Source: Paenibacillus sp. FSL R7-0337 (GTDB lineage: Bacteria > Bacillota > Bacilli > Paenibacillales > Paenibacillaceae). From it: a stretch of 64,000 nt of DNA. The position numbers and the translations under genes are program-made. The stretch is from assembly GCF_037969875.1 (NCBI RefSeq), contig NZ_CP150218.1, positions 1,488,001 through 1,552,000 of the forward strand, given 5' to 3'. Shown here piece after piece: positions 34,032 through 42,539 of the stretch. Under the pieces are notes generated by a model. It worked only from the letters and a program-made list of their open reading frames with translations, did not search any database and had not been told where the DNA came from. How positions within the stretch are numbered: the stretch's first letter is position 1; every line of letters starts with the position of its first letter.

Positions 34032-34649
34032 TTATATACGCAGTGATTCAGATATCCCCAGCAGCTCGTCCAGCCTCGGCTGCAGACCGGCCTTCAGATG
34101 GTTCTCCTCAATGAGCTGCTCCAGGAGCGGCAGATGGCCTGCTGCATCCCGTTTGATCAGCTCCGCAATAGCATGGCAGCGTTCGTCCCTGCCGCGCAGG
34201 AGATTGAAGATCAGCTCATGGACAAGCGGCATCAAGGCCAGCCTGCCAACCCCTTCGTACGTACATTTCGGGGCATAGGGCTGCAACGTCCTGATATCCA
34301 CTGAATATTGCCCGGAGCCGCCGCCGATCCTGAATCCGCCCACCAGCTCAACCTTCACCTCCCCGATGAAGTAGAGTCCGCGCAGGGAGTAACAGCCTCC
34401 GCTATGATCCTCTTCCGGTGCGCAGACAGTGTACCTCAGCAGTGCCTGATGAAGCTTCGCGGTATCCTCCAGATCACAATAGAGGTCAATATCGCGCGGA
34501 GCAGCACTGAGCTGAACCCCGTGCAGCAGCAGGCCGCAGCTCCCCCCCAGCAGCCACACCGGCGGCTTGCCAGACCCCATACTATCTAGTTCTTCCGCTA
34601 TTCTGCCAAGTGCCGTCTCAACCACATAGGGAATTCCTGAACCGGCCAT
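34032..34649 (-). CDS. Nucleotidyltransferase-fold protein
   Basis: A 205-residue protein with a minimal nucleotidyltransferase core. WLLGGSCGLLLHGV is the GS motif (about residues 32-45) and PRDIDLYCD supplies the paired acidic residues. A further ELVGG strand follows at about 100. The rest is helical. It resembles the AbiEii/MNT-like or GrpB-like uncharacterised families, and a tRNA-nucleotidyltransferase role is unlikely given its size. No antitoxin-like partner is adjacent. The start at ATG 34649 is uncertain because the ribosome site is weak; GTG 34661 is the alternative. Confidence 0.75.
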   Translation of the reverse strand: MAGSGIPYVVETALGRIAEELDSMGSGKPPVWLLGGSCGLLLHGVQLSAAPRDIDLYCDLEDTAKLHQALLRYTVCAPEEDHSGGCYSLRGLYFIGEVKVELVGGFRIGGGSGQYSVDIRTLQPYAPKCTYEGVGRLALMPLVHELIFNLLRGRDERCHAIAELIKRDAAGHLPLLEQLIEENHLKAGLQPRLDELLGISESLRI

Positions 34650-34729
34650 CGATTTACACACGCCCCATCCCTGTAAAATCAGTTAATGATTCTGTCAGAA
34701 ATACGTCTGCCTGAGTATAATGTAAATGC

Positions 34730-34909
34730 TTACATAATTGAAGCGGCCCCGCCAAGAACTCCGATCAGCAGGATGACAAAAGCAATGACCGATAAAACAG
34801 CTCTAAGCAGCCCCTTCGTCTTACTGCGTGCAAAAGTAATCAAAAAAACGGATAAGCCCATAATCAGTACCGCAATCAGTGATAGCCACATTTTTGTCAT
34901 CGGGTCCAT
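34730..34909 (-). CDS. DUF2768 small membrane protein (YphE-like)
   Basis: A 59-residue protein with two membrane helices: MTKMWLSLIAVLIMGLSVFL and LSVIAFVILLIGVLGGAAS, joined by a basic loop SKTKGLLR. Size, topology and position between the yphF-like gene and gpsA match YphE (DUF2768) of B. subtilis. GGGAGG lies ten bases before ATG 34909. Function unknown. Confidence 0.8.
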   Translation of the reverse strand: MDPMTKMWLSLIAVLIMGLSVFLITFARSKTKGLLRAVLSVIAFVILLIGVLGGAASIM

Positions 34910-35008
34910 AGGTCATGCGCCTCCCATTCACTTTATCCGGATTGCGATTATTATAGCGTGAAACGCGGCATTTTTTAAGTATTAATTTACAGATTAGACC
35001 CCGTGGAT

Positions 35009-35057
35009 TAAAAAAGGGCATCAACCGCGGAATCAGCTTACCTTCCGGAGTTATGCC
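35009..35057 (-). terminator. Intrinsic terminator after the spoVIF-like gene
   Basis: The minus strand has GGGCATAACTCCGGAA...TTCCGCGGTTGATGCCC, then six T. A second weaker hairpin (AGCCAT...ATGGCT) sits between it and the gene. Confidence 0.8.
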
Positions 35058-35107
35058 CAGTCTGAAAAGGAGCCATCCCGGCAGGAATGGCTTACTTCAA
35101 GGATATT

Positions 35108-35383
35108 CTATTTTTTCAGCATCATTTTCATTAAAGACTCCATCGTACCGGAACCGGCGCCGCCTTTTTTAACAGCATTGACGATCTCCTGCACGGTAGC
35201 CTCGCTGACCGGCACTTTAGCCATAGCGGATACCTGTTTAATTAACTGGCGGAGCTGGGCTTCATTCTGTGTGGTGCCCGGCTTAACCGTACCGGCCAGC
35301 TTTTTGATGGCACCTTCTGAAATGTTTTTGCCCGTCTTCTTGTTGATGGCGTTCAAAGCATCCTTGGAAAAATCTCTGCTCAC
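35108..35383 (-). CDS. Stage VI sporulation protein F family
   Basis: A 91-residue protein matching the SpoVIF family (PF14069). It has the N-terminal DALNAINKKTGKNISE, the central QLRQLIKQVSAMAKVPVSEA and a C-terminal helix SLMKMMLKK after a glycine stretch. In B. subtilis the family contributes to coat assembly late in sporulation. It lies between spoIVA-linked genes and gpsA, and is transcribed as a separate unit ended by a terminator. Confidence 0.8.
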   Translation of the reverse strand: MSRDFSKDALNAINKKTGKNISEGAIKKLAGTVKPGTTQNEAQLRQLIKQVSAMAKVPVSEATVQEIVNAVKKGGAGSGTMESLMKMMLKK

Positions 35384-35450
35384 TGTTCATCCCTCCTCCG
35401 TCAATCCCCATTAACAACATATGAGATATTCCGGCAAAAGGTGAACGTGA

Positions 35451-36491
35451 TCAGGAATGCCACTGCTCCCAGGTCTCCTGGGAAATGGCCTCCATTTCCG
35501 TCTTGCGGTCACGGCCCATAAGAGCTTCCACAGCATTACGCGGTGTTCTGCCCTTGAATAGCACATGATAGATCTGGTCGGTAATCGGCATCTGTACGCC
35601 CAGCTTCAGCGAGATCGCATAAGCAACCTCCGTCGTCCGGATGCCTTCGACAACCATCCCCATCGAGTCCAGCACCTCATTCAGCGGCTGGCCCTGGCCC
35701 AGCATGGAGCCCGCACGCCAGTTCCGGCTATGCTGGCTCGTTGCCGTTACGACCAGGTCACCGAGTCCGGCAAGGCCGGAGAAGGTTAAGGGATTCGCTC
35801 CCATTTCCACACCGACCCGGGAGATCTCGGCCAGGCCGCGGGTAAGCAATGCTGCCTTCGCGTTGTCCCCGAAGCCCAGCCCGTCAGATAGCCCGGCACC
35901 CAGCGCGATAATATTCTTCAGTGCACCAGCCAGCTCTACCCCTAGCTGATCCCTGTTGGTATACACACGGAAGTCATTGTTAATGAACAGCCCCTGTGCC
36001 GCCTTGGCACGGCCCTCATCCGGCGAAGCCACTACGACCGTGGTCGGACAGAGCCGCACCACTTCTTCAGCGTGACTCGGCCCGGAGAGCACCACAATAT
36101 CTCCTTCACCGCAGCCCAGCTCTTCCGAGATCACTGTGGACATCCGCTTCATGGTCTCGGTCTCGAAGCCCTTCGTGGCATGAATGCAGAGCATATCTTC
36201 CTTCCAGAACGGCTTAAGGCTATGCGCCACCTGGCGCATTCCGGAAGAAGGCGCCACAATGACTACCGCCTTCGAACCGGAGACGGCAGTCTCCATGTTC
36301 GTGGTGGCAATAATATTCCCGGGGAGCTTGATCCCCGGCAGGAAATGATGATTCGTATGTGCTTCGTTAATCTCGGCAGCCTGCTCAGGCTTTCGCGTCC
36401 ACAGATAAACCTCCGAGTGGTTAGCCGCCAGCACAGTAGCCAGCGCAGTTCCCCAACTGCCCGCGACCAGCACGGTTACTTTATCAGACAA
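35451..36491 (-). CDS. gpsA: NAD(P)-dependent glycerol-3-phosphate dehydrogenase
   Basis: A 346-residue enzyme that makes sn-glycerol 3-phosphate for phospholipids. The nucleotide-binding loop reads VAGSWGTALA at residues 9-18. The first glycine of the usual GAGSWG is replaced by valine, while the other conserved glycines remain. Downstream motifs LSGPSHAEEV, ELAGALKNIIALGAG and GLAGLGDLVVTATS are intact, so the gene looks functional. TTG 36491 follows GGAGG by nine bases and overlaps the plsY stop by eight bases; the frame to 36533 is not needed. Confidence 0.95.
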   Translation of the reverse strand: MSDKVTVLVAGSWGTALATVLAANHSEVYLWTRKPEQAAEINEAHTNHHFLPGIKLPGNIIATTNMETAVSGSKAVVIVAPSSGMRQVAHSLKPFWKEDMLCIHATKGFETETMKRMSTVISEELGCGEGDIVVLSGPSHAEEVVRLCPTTVVVASPDEGRAKAAQGLFINNDFRVYTNRDQLGVELAGALKNIIALGAGLSDGLGFGDNAKAALLTRGLAEISRVGVEMGANPLTFSGLAGLGDLVVTATSQHSRNWRAGSMLGQGQPLNEVLDSMGMVVEGIRTTEVAYAISLKLGVQMPITDQIYHVLFKGRTPRNAVEALMGRDRKTEMEAISQETWEQWHS

Positions 36492-37101
36492 CGCGATTCC
36501 CCTCCTTGGCTTTGGAGCCGATTTTGTTCTCACGGCCCTGCGAGATCTTCACGATATTGCTGCGGTGACGCCAGAAGGCGAACACTACAATGATCAGGCT
36601 TCCCCATAGCTCCGGGGTCGTATGCTCCGTGAAGAGCAGACACACTGGAGTCAGAGCCACAAAGATCAGCGAGCCCAGCGAGACATACCGTGTAAGAACA
36701 ATAGCAAGAATGGCAATCGCCCCGGCAATCACTGCAGGCCAGAATACCAGTGTAGCCATCACGCCAATCGTCGTTGCGATCCCTTTCCCCCCGCGAAAGT
36801 GAAAATAGACCGGCCAGTTATGCCCGATGATGGCAGCGAGTCCGCAGACCACTGCGACCCAGCTTCCCCATCCACCGGCCCATGTGCCAAGCCAGACTGC
36901 GGCAATTCCCTTCAGTACGTCCAGAAACAGCACCAGTATGGCCGGTCCCTTCCCCATCACACGCAGTGTATTGGTCGCTCCCGCATTGCCGCTTCCATAT
37001 TGGCGGATATCAATCCCCTTAAGCAGCCGGGCGAGCAATACACTGAAGCTGATGGAGCCAAGCAGATAGCTTATAACGATAACCAGAAGTTCAAACGCCA
37101 C
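36484..37101 (-). CDS. plsY: Glycerol-3-phosphate acyltransferase PlsY
   Basis: A 205-residue membrane acyltransferase that uses acyl-phosphate to acylate glycerol 3-phosphate. Conserved motifs are GSISFSVLLARLLKGIDIRQYGSGN, the GNAGATNTLRVMG loop and HFRGGKGIATTIG. Start GTG 37101 follows GGGGAGA. It overlaps gpsA, so substrate-making and substrate-using enzymes are coupled. Confidence 0.96.
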   Translation of the reverse strand: MAFELLVIVISYLLGSISFSVLLARLLKGIDIRQYGSGNAGATNTLRVMGKGPAILVLFLDVLKGIAAVWLGTWAGGWGSWVAVVCGLAAIIGHNWPVYFHFRGGKGIATTIGVMATLVFWPAVIAGAIAILAIVLTRYVSLGSLIFVALTPVCLLFTEHTTPELWGSLIIVVFAFWRHRSNIVKISQGRENKIGSKAKEGNRVV

Positions 37102-37113
37102 TACTCTTCTCCC

Positions 37114-38439
37114 CTAACCTTCGTTCTCGGATTTGCGCCGTGTAAAGAGGCGGATCGGTGTCCCCTCGAAATTGAACGCTGCACGCAGCTTGTTCTCCAG
37201 GTAACGTTCATAGGAGAAGTGCATCAGCGAAGGATCATTGACAAATACCACGATGGTCGGCGGCTTCGTTGCCACCTGGGTGACATAGTTAATGCGCAGA
37301 CGACGGCCTTTGTCCGTAGGCGGAGGATTAATTGCCACGGCATCAGAAACCACATCATTCACAAGATGGGTGGTAATCCGCAGGGCATGCTGTTGGGCCA
37401 CATGCTGTACGACAGGCAGCAGCTTCTGCAGACGCTGTTTCGTAAGCGCAGACAGGAATACCACCGGAGCATAGCTCATGAACAGGAAGTGATCGCGGAT
37501 GTTGCGTTCGAAGTTCTGCATCGTCTTGTCGTCTTTCTCAATGGCATCCCATTTGTTGACGACAAAGACCGAAGCCTTGCCCGCATCATGGGCATACCCG
37601 GCAATATGCTTGTCCTGGTCGATGATGCCTTCTTCGCCGTTGATTACAACGAGTACAACATCAGCGCGCTCAATCGCCTTCATAGCTCTCATTACACTGT
37701 ATTTCTCTGTGTTCTCATAGACCTTGCCGCGTTTGCGCATGCCCGCTGTATCGATCAGCACATAACGCTGTCCATCCCGTTCGAACGGCGTATCAATCGC
37801 ATCGCGTGTAGTCCCTGCAACATCACTGACAATAACGCGTTCTTCGCCCAGAATCGCATTGACCAGTGAGGATTTACCCACATTCGGACGTCCGATCAAG
37901 GCCACACGGATGACATCTTCATCATATTCCTCGTCAACCTTGTCTGGCAGACGCTCAACAACCGCATCCAGCAGATCGCCGATTCCGGTTCCGTGACTTC
38001 CTGAAATTCCGATCGGATCACCAATTCCAAGGGTGTAAAATTCATAAATATCTTCGGTACGCTTCATGTTATCCACTTTATTGATAGCTAGAACGATCGG
38101 CTTGCCGGAGCGGAACAGAATCTGCGCCACTTCCTCATCCGAACTTGTGAGTCCGCTCTTCGCCTCGCACATGAAGACGATCACATCCGCTTCCTCAATC
38201 GCCAACTCCGCCTGAACGCGGATGGATTTTAGAATAGCGTCTTCTCCGTCAATCTCAATCCCTCCAGTATCAATGACACTGAAAGATTTGCCGTTCCAGT
38301 CGGAGACTCCATAAATCCGGTCACGTGTAATCCCCGGTTTATCTTCTACGATGGCCAGTCTATCGCCAATCAGCCGGTTAAAGATCGTCGACTTTCCGAC
38401 GTTAGGCCTGCCGACAATGGCCACTACGGGTCTTGCCAT
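37114..38439 (-). CDS. der: Ribosome biogenesis GTPase Der
   Basis: A 441-residue double GTPase required for 50S assembly. The first G domain has GRPNVGKST at 10-18, DTGG and NKVD; the second has GRPNVGKSS at 183-191, DTAG and NKWD. A C-terminal KH-like domain ends [11 protein letters not shown] 38439 lies seven bases after GGAGG. An upstream in-frame start is not supported. Also called engA. Confidence 0.97.
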   Translation of the reverse strand: MARPVVAIVGRPNVGKSTIFNRLIGDRLAIVEDKPGITRDRIYGVSDWNGKSFSVIDTGGIEIDGEDAILKSIRVQAELAIEEADVIVFMCEAKSGLTSSDEEVAQILFRSGKPIVLAINKVDNMKRTEDIYEFYTLGIGDPIGISGSHGTGIGDLLDAVVERLPDKVDEEYDEDVIRVALIGRPNVGKSSLVNAILGEERVIVSDVAGTTRDAIDTPFERDGQRYVLIDTAGMRKRGKVYENTEKYSVMRAMKAIERADVVLVVINGEEGIIDQDKHIAGYAHDAGKASVFVVNKWDAIEKDDKTMQNFERNIRDHFLFMSYAPVVFLSALTKQRLQKLLPVVQHVAQQHALRITTHLVNDVVSDAVAINPPPTDKGRRLRINYVTQVATKPPTIVVFVNDPSLMHFSYERYLENKLRAAFNFEGTPIRLFTRRKSENEG

Positions 38440-38504
38440 TTTCATTCCTCCTGTCTTCCTTACGTTACTCATCATAGCAAAAAACATTCCAATTGGCTAA
38501 CCGT

Positions 38505-38548
38505 GAAAAGACAATCGGCGAACCCTCTGATCGAGGGCTCGCCGATTA
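38505..38548 (-). terminator. Intrinsic terminator after the S1-domain gene
   Basis: The minus strand has AATCGGCGAGCCCTC...GAGGGTTCGCCGATT, then GTCTTTTC. The long stem separates the S1 gene from der. Confidence 0.85.
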
Positions 38549-38579
38549 CTTTACCCGTTATGATGAGATAACAAAGGGA

Positions 38580-39908
38580 TTAATTGTTACCCTTGAATTT
38601 GTCCAGCTTGTCGCCGAAACGTTCAGCCAGTGTGAAGCTGAGGCCTTCGTTGCTGAGCGATACGTTAGGATTGTTCAGCACTTCTTTAGGCGCTCTGTCT
38701 CTGCTGTTGCTGCGTTCTGGTCTGGCCGAAGGAGCCGGAGCTTCTTCCGTTTCCTTGATGCTCAGGCTGACGCGCTTCTCGGATGGGTTGAAGTCAAGTA
38801 CTTTCACTTGTACTTCCTGTCCTTCCTTGAGTACTTCGTGCGGAGTACCAATGTGCTTGTGGGAGATCTGGGAGATATGCACAAGGCCTTCAACGCCTGG
38901 CAGCAGTTCAACGAATGCGCCGAAGTTTACAAGGCGCTTAACTTCGCCTGTAACCACATCGCCGATGTTGATCTGACCTGCTGCGGAATCCCAAGGACCC
39001 GGAGCAGCTGCTTTGATGCTGAGGCTGATTTTACCCTTTTCAGGATCAACCTTAAGTACTTTAACGCGAACCTTGTCGCCTTCGGATACTACATCGGATG
39101 GCTTCTCCACGTGGTTCCAAGCGATCTCGGATACGTGAACCAGTCCGTCTACGCCGCCAACATCAACGAATGCGCCGAATTGAGTCAGGCGTTGAACAGT
39201 ACCTTCGATGATTTGACCTTCGGACAGCTCAGCCATAATCTTCAGCTTGTTAGCTTCGAATTCTTCCTCCAGAACTTCTTTGGCAGAGAGAATTACCTTG
39301 CTGTTCTCACGGTCAAGCTCTTTCACTTTGACACGCAGTGTGCGGCCCTTGTAGTCGCTGAAATCTTCAACGAAGTGACGCTCAACCATGGAAGCCGGGA
39401 TGAAGCCGCGTGCGCCAACGTCAGCCACAAGGCCGCCTTTGACAACATCAGCTACAGTAACTTCGAAGGATTCCTGGGAAGCGAAATACTTCTCCAGATC
39501 TTCCCATGATTTTTCGCTGTCGATGGCACGCTTGGAAAGCACCAGGCTTTCCTTGTTGTCGTTGATGCTGACAACCTTGCATTCCACTTCTTGGCCAACT
39601 TCTACCGCTGCTGCGGCATTGTCCAACTGAACGGAAGACAATTCGCGAATAGGAATAACGCCGTCGTATTTATATCCAATGCTTACATAAGCTTGGTTAT
39701 CTTCGATTTTGACGATTGTTCCTTTCACGGTATCGCCTTTTTTCAGAGAAATGATTTCCAGACCTTCCTGGCTTGTCACTTCTTCTTCATTGCTGGCAAC
39801 AACTTCTGCAGATTCGGTTACAGCGGATTCCACAGCTTCTGCCCCTTCTACGGTCTCGTTATTCTCAACGTTATCCGCAGCTTCTTGATTCTTGATTTCT
39901 TCAGACAT
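38580..39908 (-). CDS. ypfD: S1 RNA-binding domain protein (YpfD, ribosomal S1-like)
   Basis: A 442-residue protein with an acidic low-complexity N-terminus (about residues 1-50, rich in Glu, Ala and Val) and four S1 domains, recognisable by GTIVKIEDNQAYVSIGYKYD, VVKGGLVADVGARGFIPAS, VQRLTQFGAFVDVGGVDGLV and VKRLVNFGAFVELLPGVEGL. The last two are most S1-like. A basic/serine tail follows. Low-GC Gram-positives have this shorter homologue rather than a six-domain S1, and its ribosomal role is debated. AGGAGGG precedes ATG 39908. It is commonly labelled rpsA. Confidence 0.93.
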   Translation of the reverse strand: MSEEIKNQEAADNVENNETVEGAEAVESAVTESAEVVASNEEEVTSQEGLEIISLKKGDTVKGTIVKIEDNQAYVSIGYKYDGVIPIRELSSVQLDNAAAAVEVGQEVECKVVSINDNKESLVLSKRAIDSEKSWEDLEKYFASQESFEVTVADVVKGGLVADVGARGFIPASMVERHFVEDFSDYKGRTLRVKVKELDRENSKVILSAKEVLEEEFEANKLKIMAELSEGQIIEGTVQRLTQFGAFVDVGGVDGLVHVSEIAWNHVEKPSDVVSEGDKVRVKVLKVDPEKGKISLSIKAAAPGPWDSAAGQINIGDVVTGEVKRLVNFGAFVELLPGVEGLVHISQISHKHIGTPHEVLKEGQEVQVKVLDFNPSEKRVSLSIKETEEAPAPSARPERSNSRDRAPKEVLNNPNVSLSNEGLSFTLAERFGDKLDKFKGNN

Positions 39909-40083
39909 GTGATTACCCTCCTCGATTCAAAACCCCATTTATTTAAACCCGCGTAGAGCAGAGTTCAAAACAATCATTACATCGTTAAACCATTTCTCTT
40001 TGTTGATTAGTATGTTCCAAAAAATAGCGGTTATGCTGTAATTTATAAGCTATTCACGGAAGCAGGAGATTTGACTCCCGGAC

Positions 40084-40671
40084 TTACCGCGAACTGGGCT
40101 TGCCGGTACTGATCATTTCATGGATGCGTCCCATAATAACATCGGTTACAGCTTCCAGAGAATCACTTCCCGCACCTTCAAATGCGCTGAGGTCTATGGG
40201 TGCCCCATAGACAACAGTCATCCGGCGGAACGGCTTGTAGGACCCGATAATAGCTGCCGGTACAACGGCTGCGCCGCTGCGGAGCGCGAAGCTTGCCGCA
40301 CCCTTCTTGGCTGAACCGGAATCGGAGTTCCGCGTTCCTTCCGGGAAGATGCCCATCACATGTCCGCTGCGGAGCGTATTGAGGGACGTCTTAATGGATT
40401 CTTTGCTTACGCCGCCACGTTTGACAGGAAATGCGCCCAATTGCTTAATGAGCCAGCCCAGCACCGGAACATTGAATAATTCCGCCTTGGCCATATACCT
40501 AACCTGTCGCTTCAGCTTAATGCCGATCGTCATGGGATCAAGCAGGCTGATGTGATTCGCGCAGAGCAGGACTCCACCCTCCTTCGGCACATTCTCTCTT
40601 CCCACAATCTTGAGCGGGAACAGTATGGCATAAATCATACGAAGCAAGGCCACGCAAAATGCATAAATCAT
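40084..40671 (-). CDS. plsC: 1-acyl-sn-glycerol-3-phosphate acyltransferase
   Basis: A 195-residue membrane-associated acyltransferase that forms phosphatidate. The catalytic HxxxxD motif is His40-Asp45 (NHISLLD) and the substrate-binding FPEGTR is at 109-114. An N-terminal hydrophobic segment anchors it. ATG 40671 overlaps the cmk stop (ATGA). With gpsA and plsY it completes a small phospholipid-precursor group in this window. Confidence 0.94.
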   Translation of the reverse strand: MIYAFCVALLRMIYAILFPLKIVGRENVPKEGGVLLCANHISLLDPMTIGIKLKRQVRYMAKAELFNVPVLGWLIKQLGAFPVKRGGVSKESIKTSLNTLRSGHVMGIFPEGTRNSDSGSAKKGAASFALRSGAAVVPAAIIGSYKPFRRMTVVYGAPIDLSAFEGAGSDSLEAVTDVIMGRIHEMISTGKPSSR

Positions 40672-41378
40672 AGATGATTTCTCTCCCCGTTAACATAGGT
40701 TCTGCAGTGGGAGACGATGGCTTCCACGGCCTGAAGGATATCCATATGCGTCGTATCGAGAAGAATAGCATCCTCGGCACGCCGCAGCGGTGAAATCTCC
40801 CGGCCTTCATCAAGCCGGTCCCGCGCTGCAATATCATATTCAAGCTGCTGGAGAGTCACTGTTTCCGTATCCTTCAGTTCCTTGTAACGACGGAGAGCAC
40901 GCTCCTCCACACTTGCCGTCATGAAAATCTTCACTTCGGCATCCGGCAGTACGGTTGTACCGATATCCCGGCCATCCATTACGACTCCCTTGCGGAGCGC
41001 CATCTGACGCTGCAAGTGGCTGAGTCTGGATCTAACACCCTCAATCTTCGAATACTGCGACACCTGGCCGCTGACCTGAAGACTGCGGATATGCGGGGTC
41101 ATGTCTTCCCCATTAATCAGCACTTTCTGCACATCTTTCTCCGGCAGAAGCTCAATCGCCATATTCTGGACCTTCTGGTCCACCAGCTCATGCTCCTCTG
41201 CAGCTATGCCTTCACGAAGCATATACCAGGTGATTGCCCGGTACATGGCACCCGTGTCCACATAAATGTAAGACAGCTCCCGTGCGACCAATCGGGCTAC
41301 AGTGCTCTTGCCTGCCCCGGCAGGTCCGTCGATGGCGACGTTAATTCGGTCGTTAGTATGTGTACCCTGCCTGTCCAA
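40668..41378 (-). CDS. cmk: Cytidylate kinase
   Basis: A 236-residue kinase that phosphorylates CMP and dCMP. The P-loop GPAGAGKST is at residues 18-26, with TGAMYRA, VMDGRDIGTTVLPDA and the lid RALRRYKEL. TTG 41378 is taken as start: GAGGAGG lies nine bases before it, and no ATG is suitably placed. It is the first gene of cmk-plsC, and the S1-domain gene follows after a gap, as in B. subtilis. Confidence 0.95.
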   Translation of the reverse strand: MDRQGTHTNDRINVAIDGPAGAGKSTVARLVARELSYIYVDTGAMYRAITWYMLREGIAAEEHELVDQKVQNMAIELLPEKDVQKVLINGEDMTPHIRSLQVSGQVSQYSKIEGVRSRLSHLQRQMALRKGVVMDGRDIGTTVLPDAEVKIFMTASVEERALRRYKELKDTETVTLQQLEYDIAARDRLDEGREISPLRRAEDAILLDTTHMDILQAVEAIVSHCRTYVNGERNHL

Positions 41379-41456
41379 CGGGGCATTCCTCCTCAAACAC
41401 TCTTCCGCAGAAATATGCCTATCGACATATCTCTCTAGGAACTTGCTGATATTCTC

Positions 41457-41480
41457 AAGAAAAAAGCAGGCATTGCCTGC
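41457..41480 (-). terminator. Intrinsic terminator after the PilZ gene
   Basis: The minus strand has GCAGGC, loop AAT, GCCTGC, then TTTTTTC. It lies between ypfA and cmk. Confidence 0.85.
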
Positions 41481-41588
41481 GACTTATAAAATTATACCAC
41501 AGTTTGAACCCCAGTGCAAAATGACATTGAGGTTTTTTAGGGAGAAAAAAGCCAATTTAGGGCCCGTTTGAAGATTCCTGGCAGGGAA

Positions 41589-42251
41589 TCAGCGGTTGCG
41601 GAAATCGAATTGGCGTTCAAAGCAGTACCGGATAATTTTTTGCCGTTCCGCATCGGAAATGGCCGAGAATTTAACCATGACCAGATTCCGCCCGGTCTCC
41701 AGCACTTTGATCCGTACAATCTCGCCTTCGAAATTAACATGCTCCGTGCTTCCGTTGCGGTAGGATACGAGCAGCCAGCAGGCCAGCTTGTCGGCCACCC
41801 CCAATGTAATCTTGGCATCGCTTAAGAATGACGTCCCGCCGCCGCCGATATCCTCGGTGCGCACCAGAAACCGGCTGCCCAAGGCATCCTTAACAGCCAG
41901 CTCCAGCTCTGCATTGACGCGGAAGAAGCTGCGGCGCTGAATTTTGAAGATGGATTCTGCATCAGGCTTGCGCAGCCGAACCATCCGGATGACATCTTCT
42001 TTGAATCCGAGCACATGAGTATTGAAGTAATTTTTGATGCCGCCCTCTGTGAGAAAATAGACCGACAGCTCGTCACCGACGAACAGCTTCTTAAGCCGGC
42101 CGTTGCTCTCCTGCATGGGTATTTCTATCAGTATGCTCTCGTCCTCCATATCAGCAATCCTTGCCCGATACTGAATCTCAGACTCTGCCGCATCGCTGGA
42201 TGCTACCTGGAGGTATAGATATTCATTGATTTTGGGATACAAACATGTCAC
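41589..42251 (-). CDS. ypfA: PilZ-domain c-di-GMP receptor (YpfA/YcgR-like)
   Basis: A 220-residue protein with an N-terminal YcgR-type flagellar-brake domain and a C-terminal PilZ domain. The c-di-GMP-binding arginine motif is QRRSFFRV (about 106-113), and the second motif appears as EDIGGGGTSF, a variant of D/NxSxxG. In B. subtilis YpfA (DgrA) slows flagella when c-di-GMP is high. The GTG start at 42251 is uncertain: the ribosome site is weak and a TTG three codons later is possible. A c-di-GMP riboswitch also occurs in this window at 56121. Confidence 0.9.
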   Translation of the reverse strand: MTCLYPKINEYLYLQVASSDAAESEIQYRARIADMEDESILIEIPMQESNGRLKKLFVGDELSVYFLTEGGIKNYFNTHVLGFKEDVIRMVRLRKPDAESIFKIQRRSFFRVNAELELAVKDALGSRFLVRTEDIGGGGTSFLSDAKITLGVADKLACWLLVSYRNGSTEHVNFEGEIVRIKVLETGRNLVMVKFSAISDAERQKIIRYCFERQFDFRNR

Positions 42252-42350
42252 CGCCGCTTGAGTTAGTAATAAATGCTAAACCGATTATAGCACGCCCCTT
42301 CATAGCCGGTCAGAAATATTATTAGGCATTAGCATAACTACATTTCATTG

Positions 42351-42451
42351 CTAAGTAGAAACGGCTTTGCCGTCCTTTTATAGGACGGTACCGTTTCAAC
42401 GAGAAATAGAAGGATAAGTTATCGTGTGAAACATATAAATTCTTATATTTC
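42351..42451 (+). repeat. Interspersed structured repeat, copy 4
   Basis: Starts CTAAGTAGAAACGG and ends AATTCTTATATTTC. Its inner hairpin is CCGTCC-TTTTATA-GGACGG within AAACGG/CCGTTT. It abuts the ypeB terminator, so it lies beyond the expected transcript end of ypeB. Confidence 0.9.
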
Positions 42452-42487
42452 AAAAAAAAGACGCCCTCCGTTTCCGGAAATGCGTCT
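42452..42487 (-). terminator. Intrinsic terminator after ypeB
   Basis: The minus strand has GACGC-ATTTCCG...CGGAGG-GCGTC, then eight T, directly adjoining repeat copy 4. Confidence 0.85.
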
Positions 42488-42539
42488 TCTCTATATTATA
42501 GCAGGGCTTATCCTATCCGTCCCAAATTAGGAAGTCCGG

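Noticed and set aside
34032..34649. Toxin-antitoxin nucleotidyltransferase system
   Set aside because: No HEPN or antitoxin partner is adjacent; the neighbours are a ferredoxin and a DUF2768 gene.
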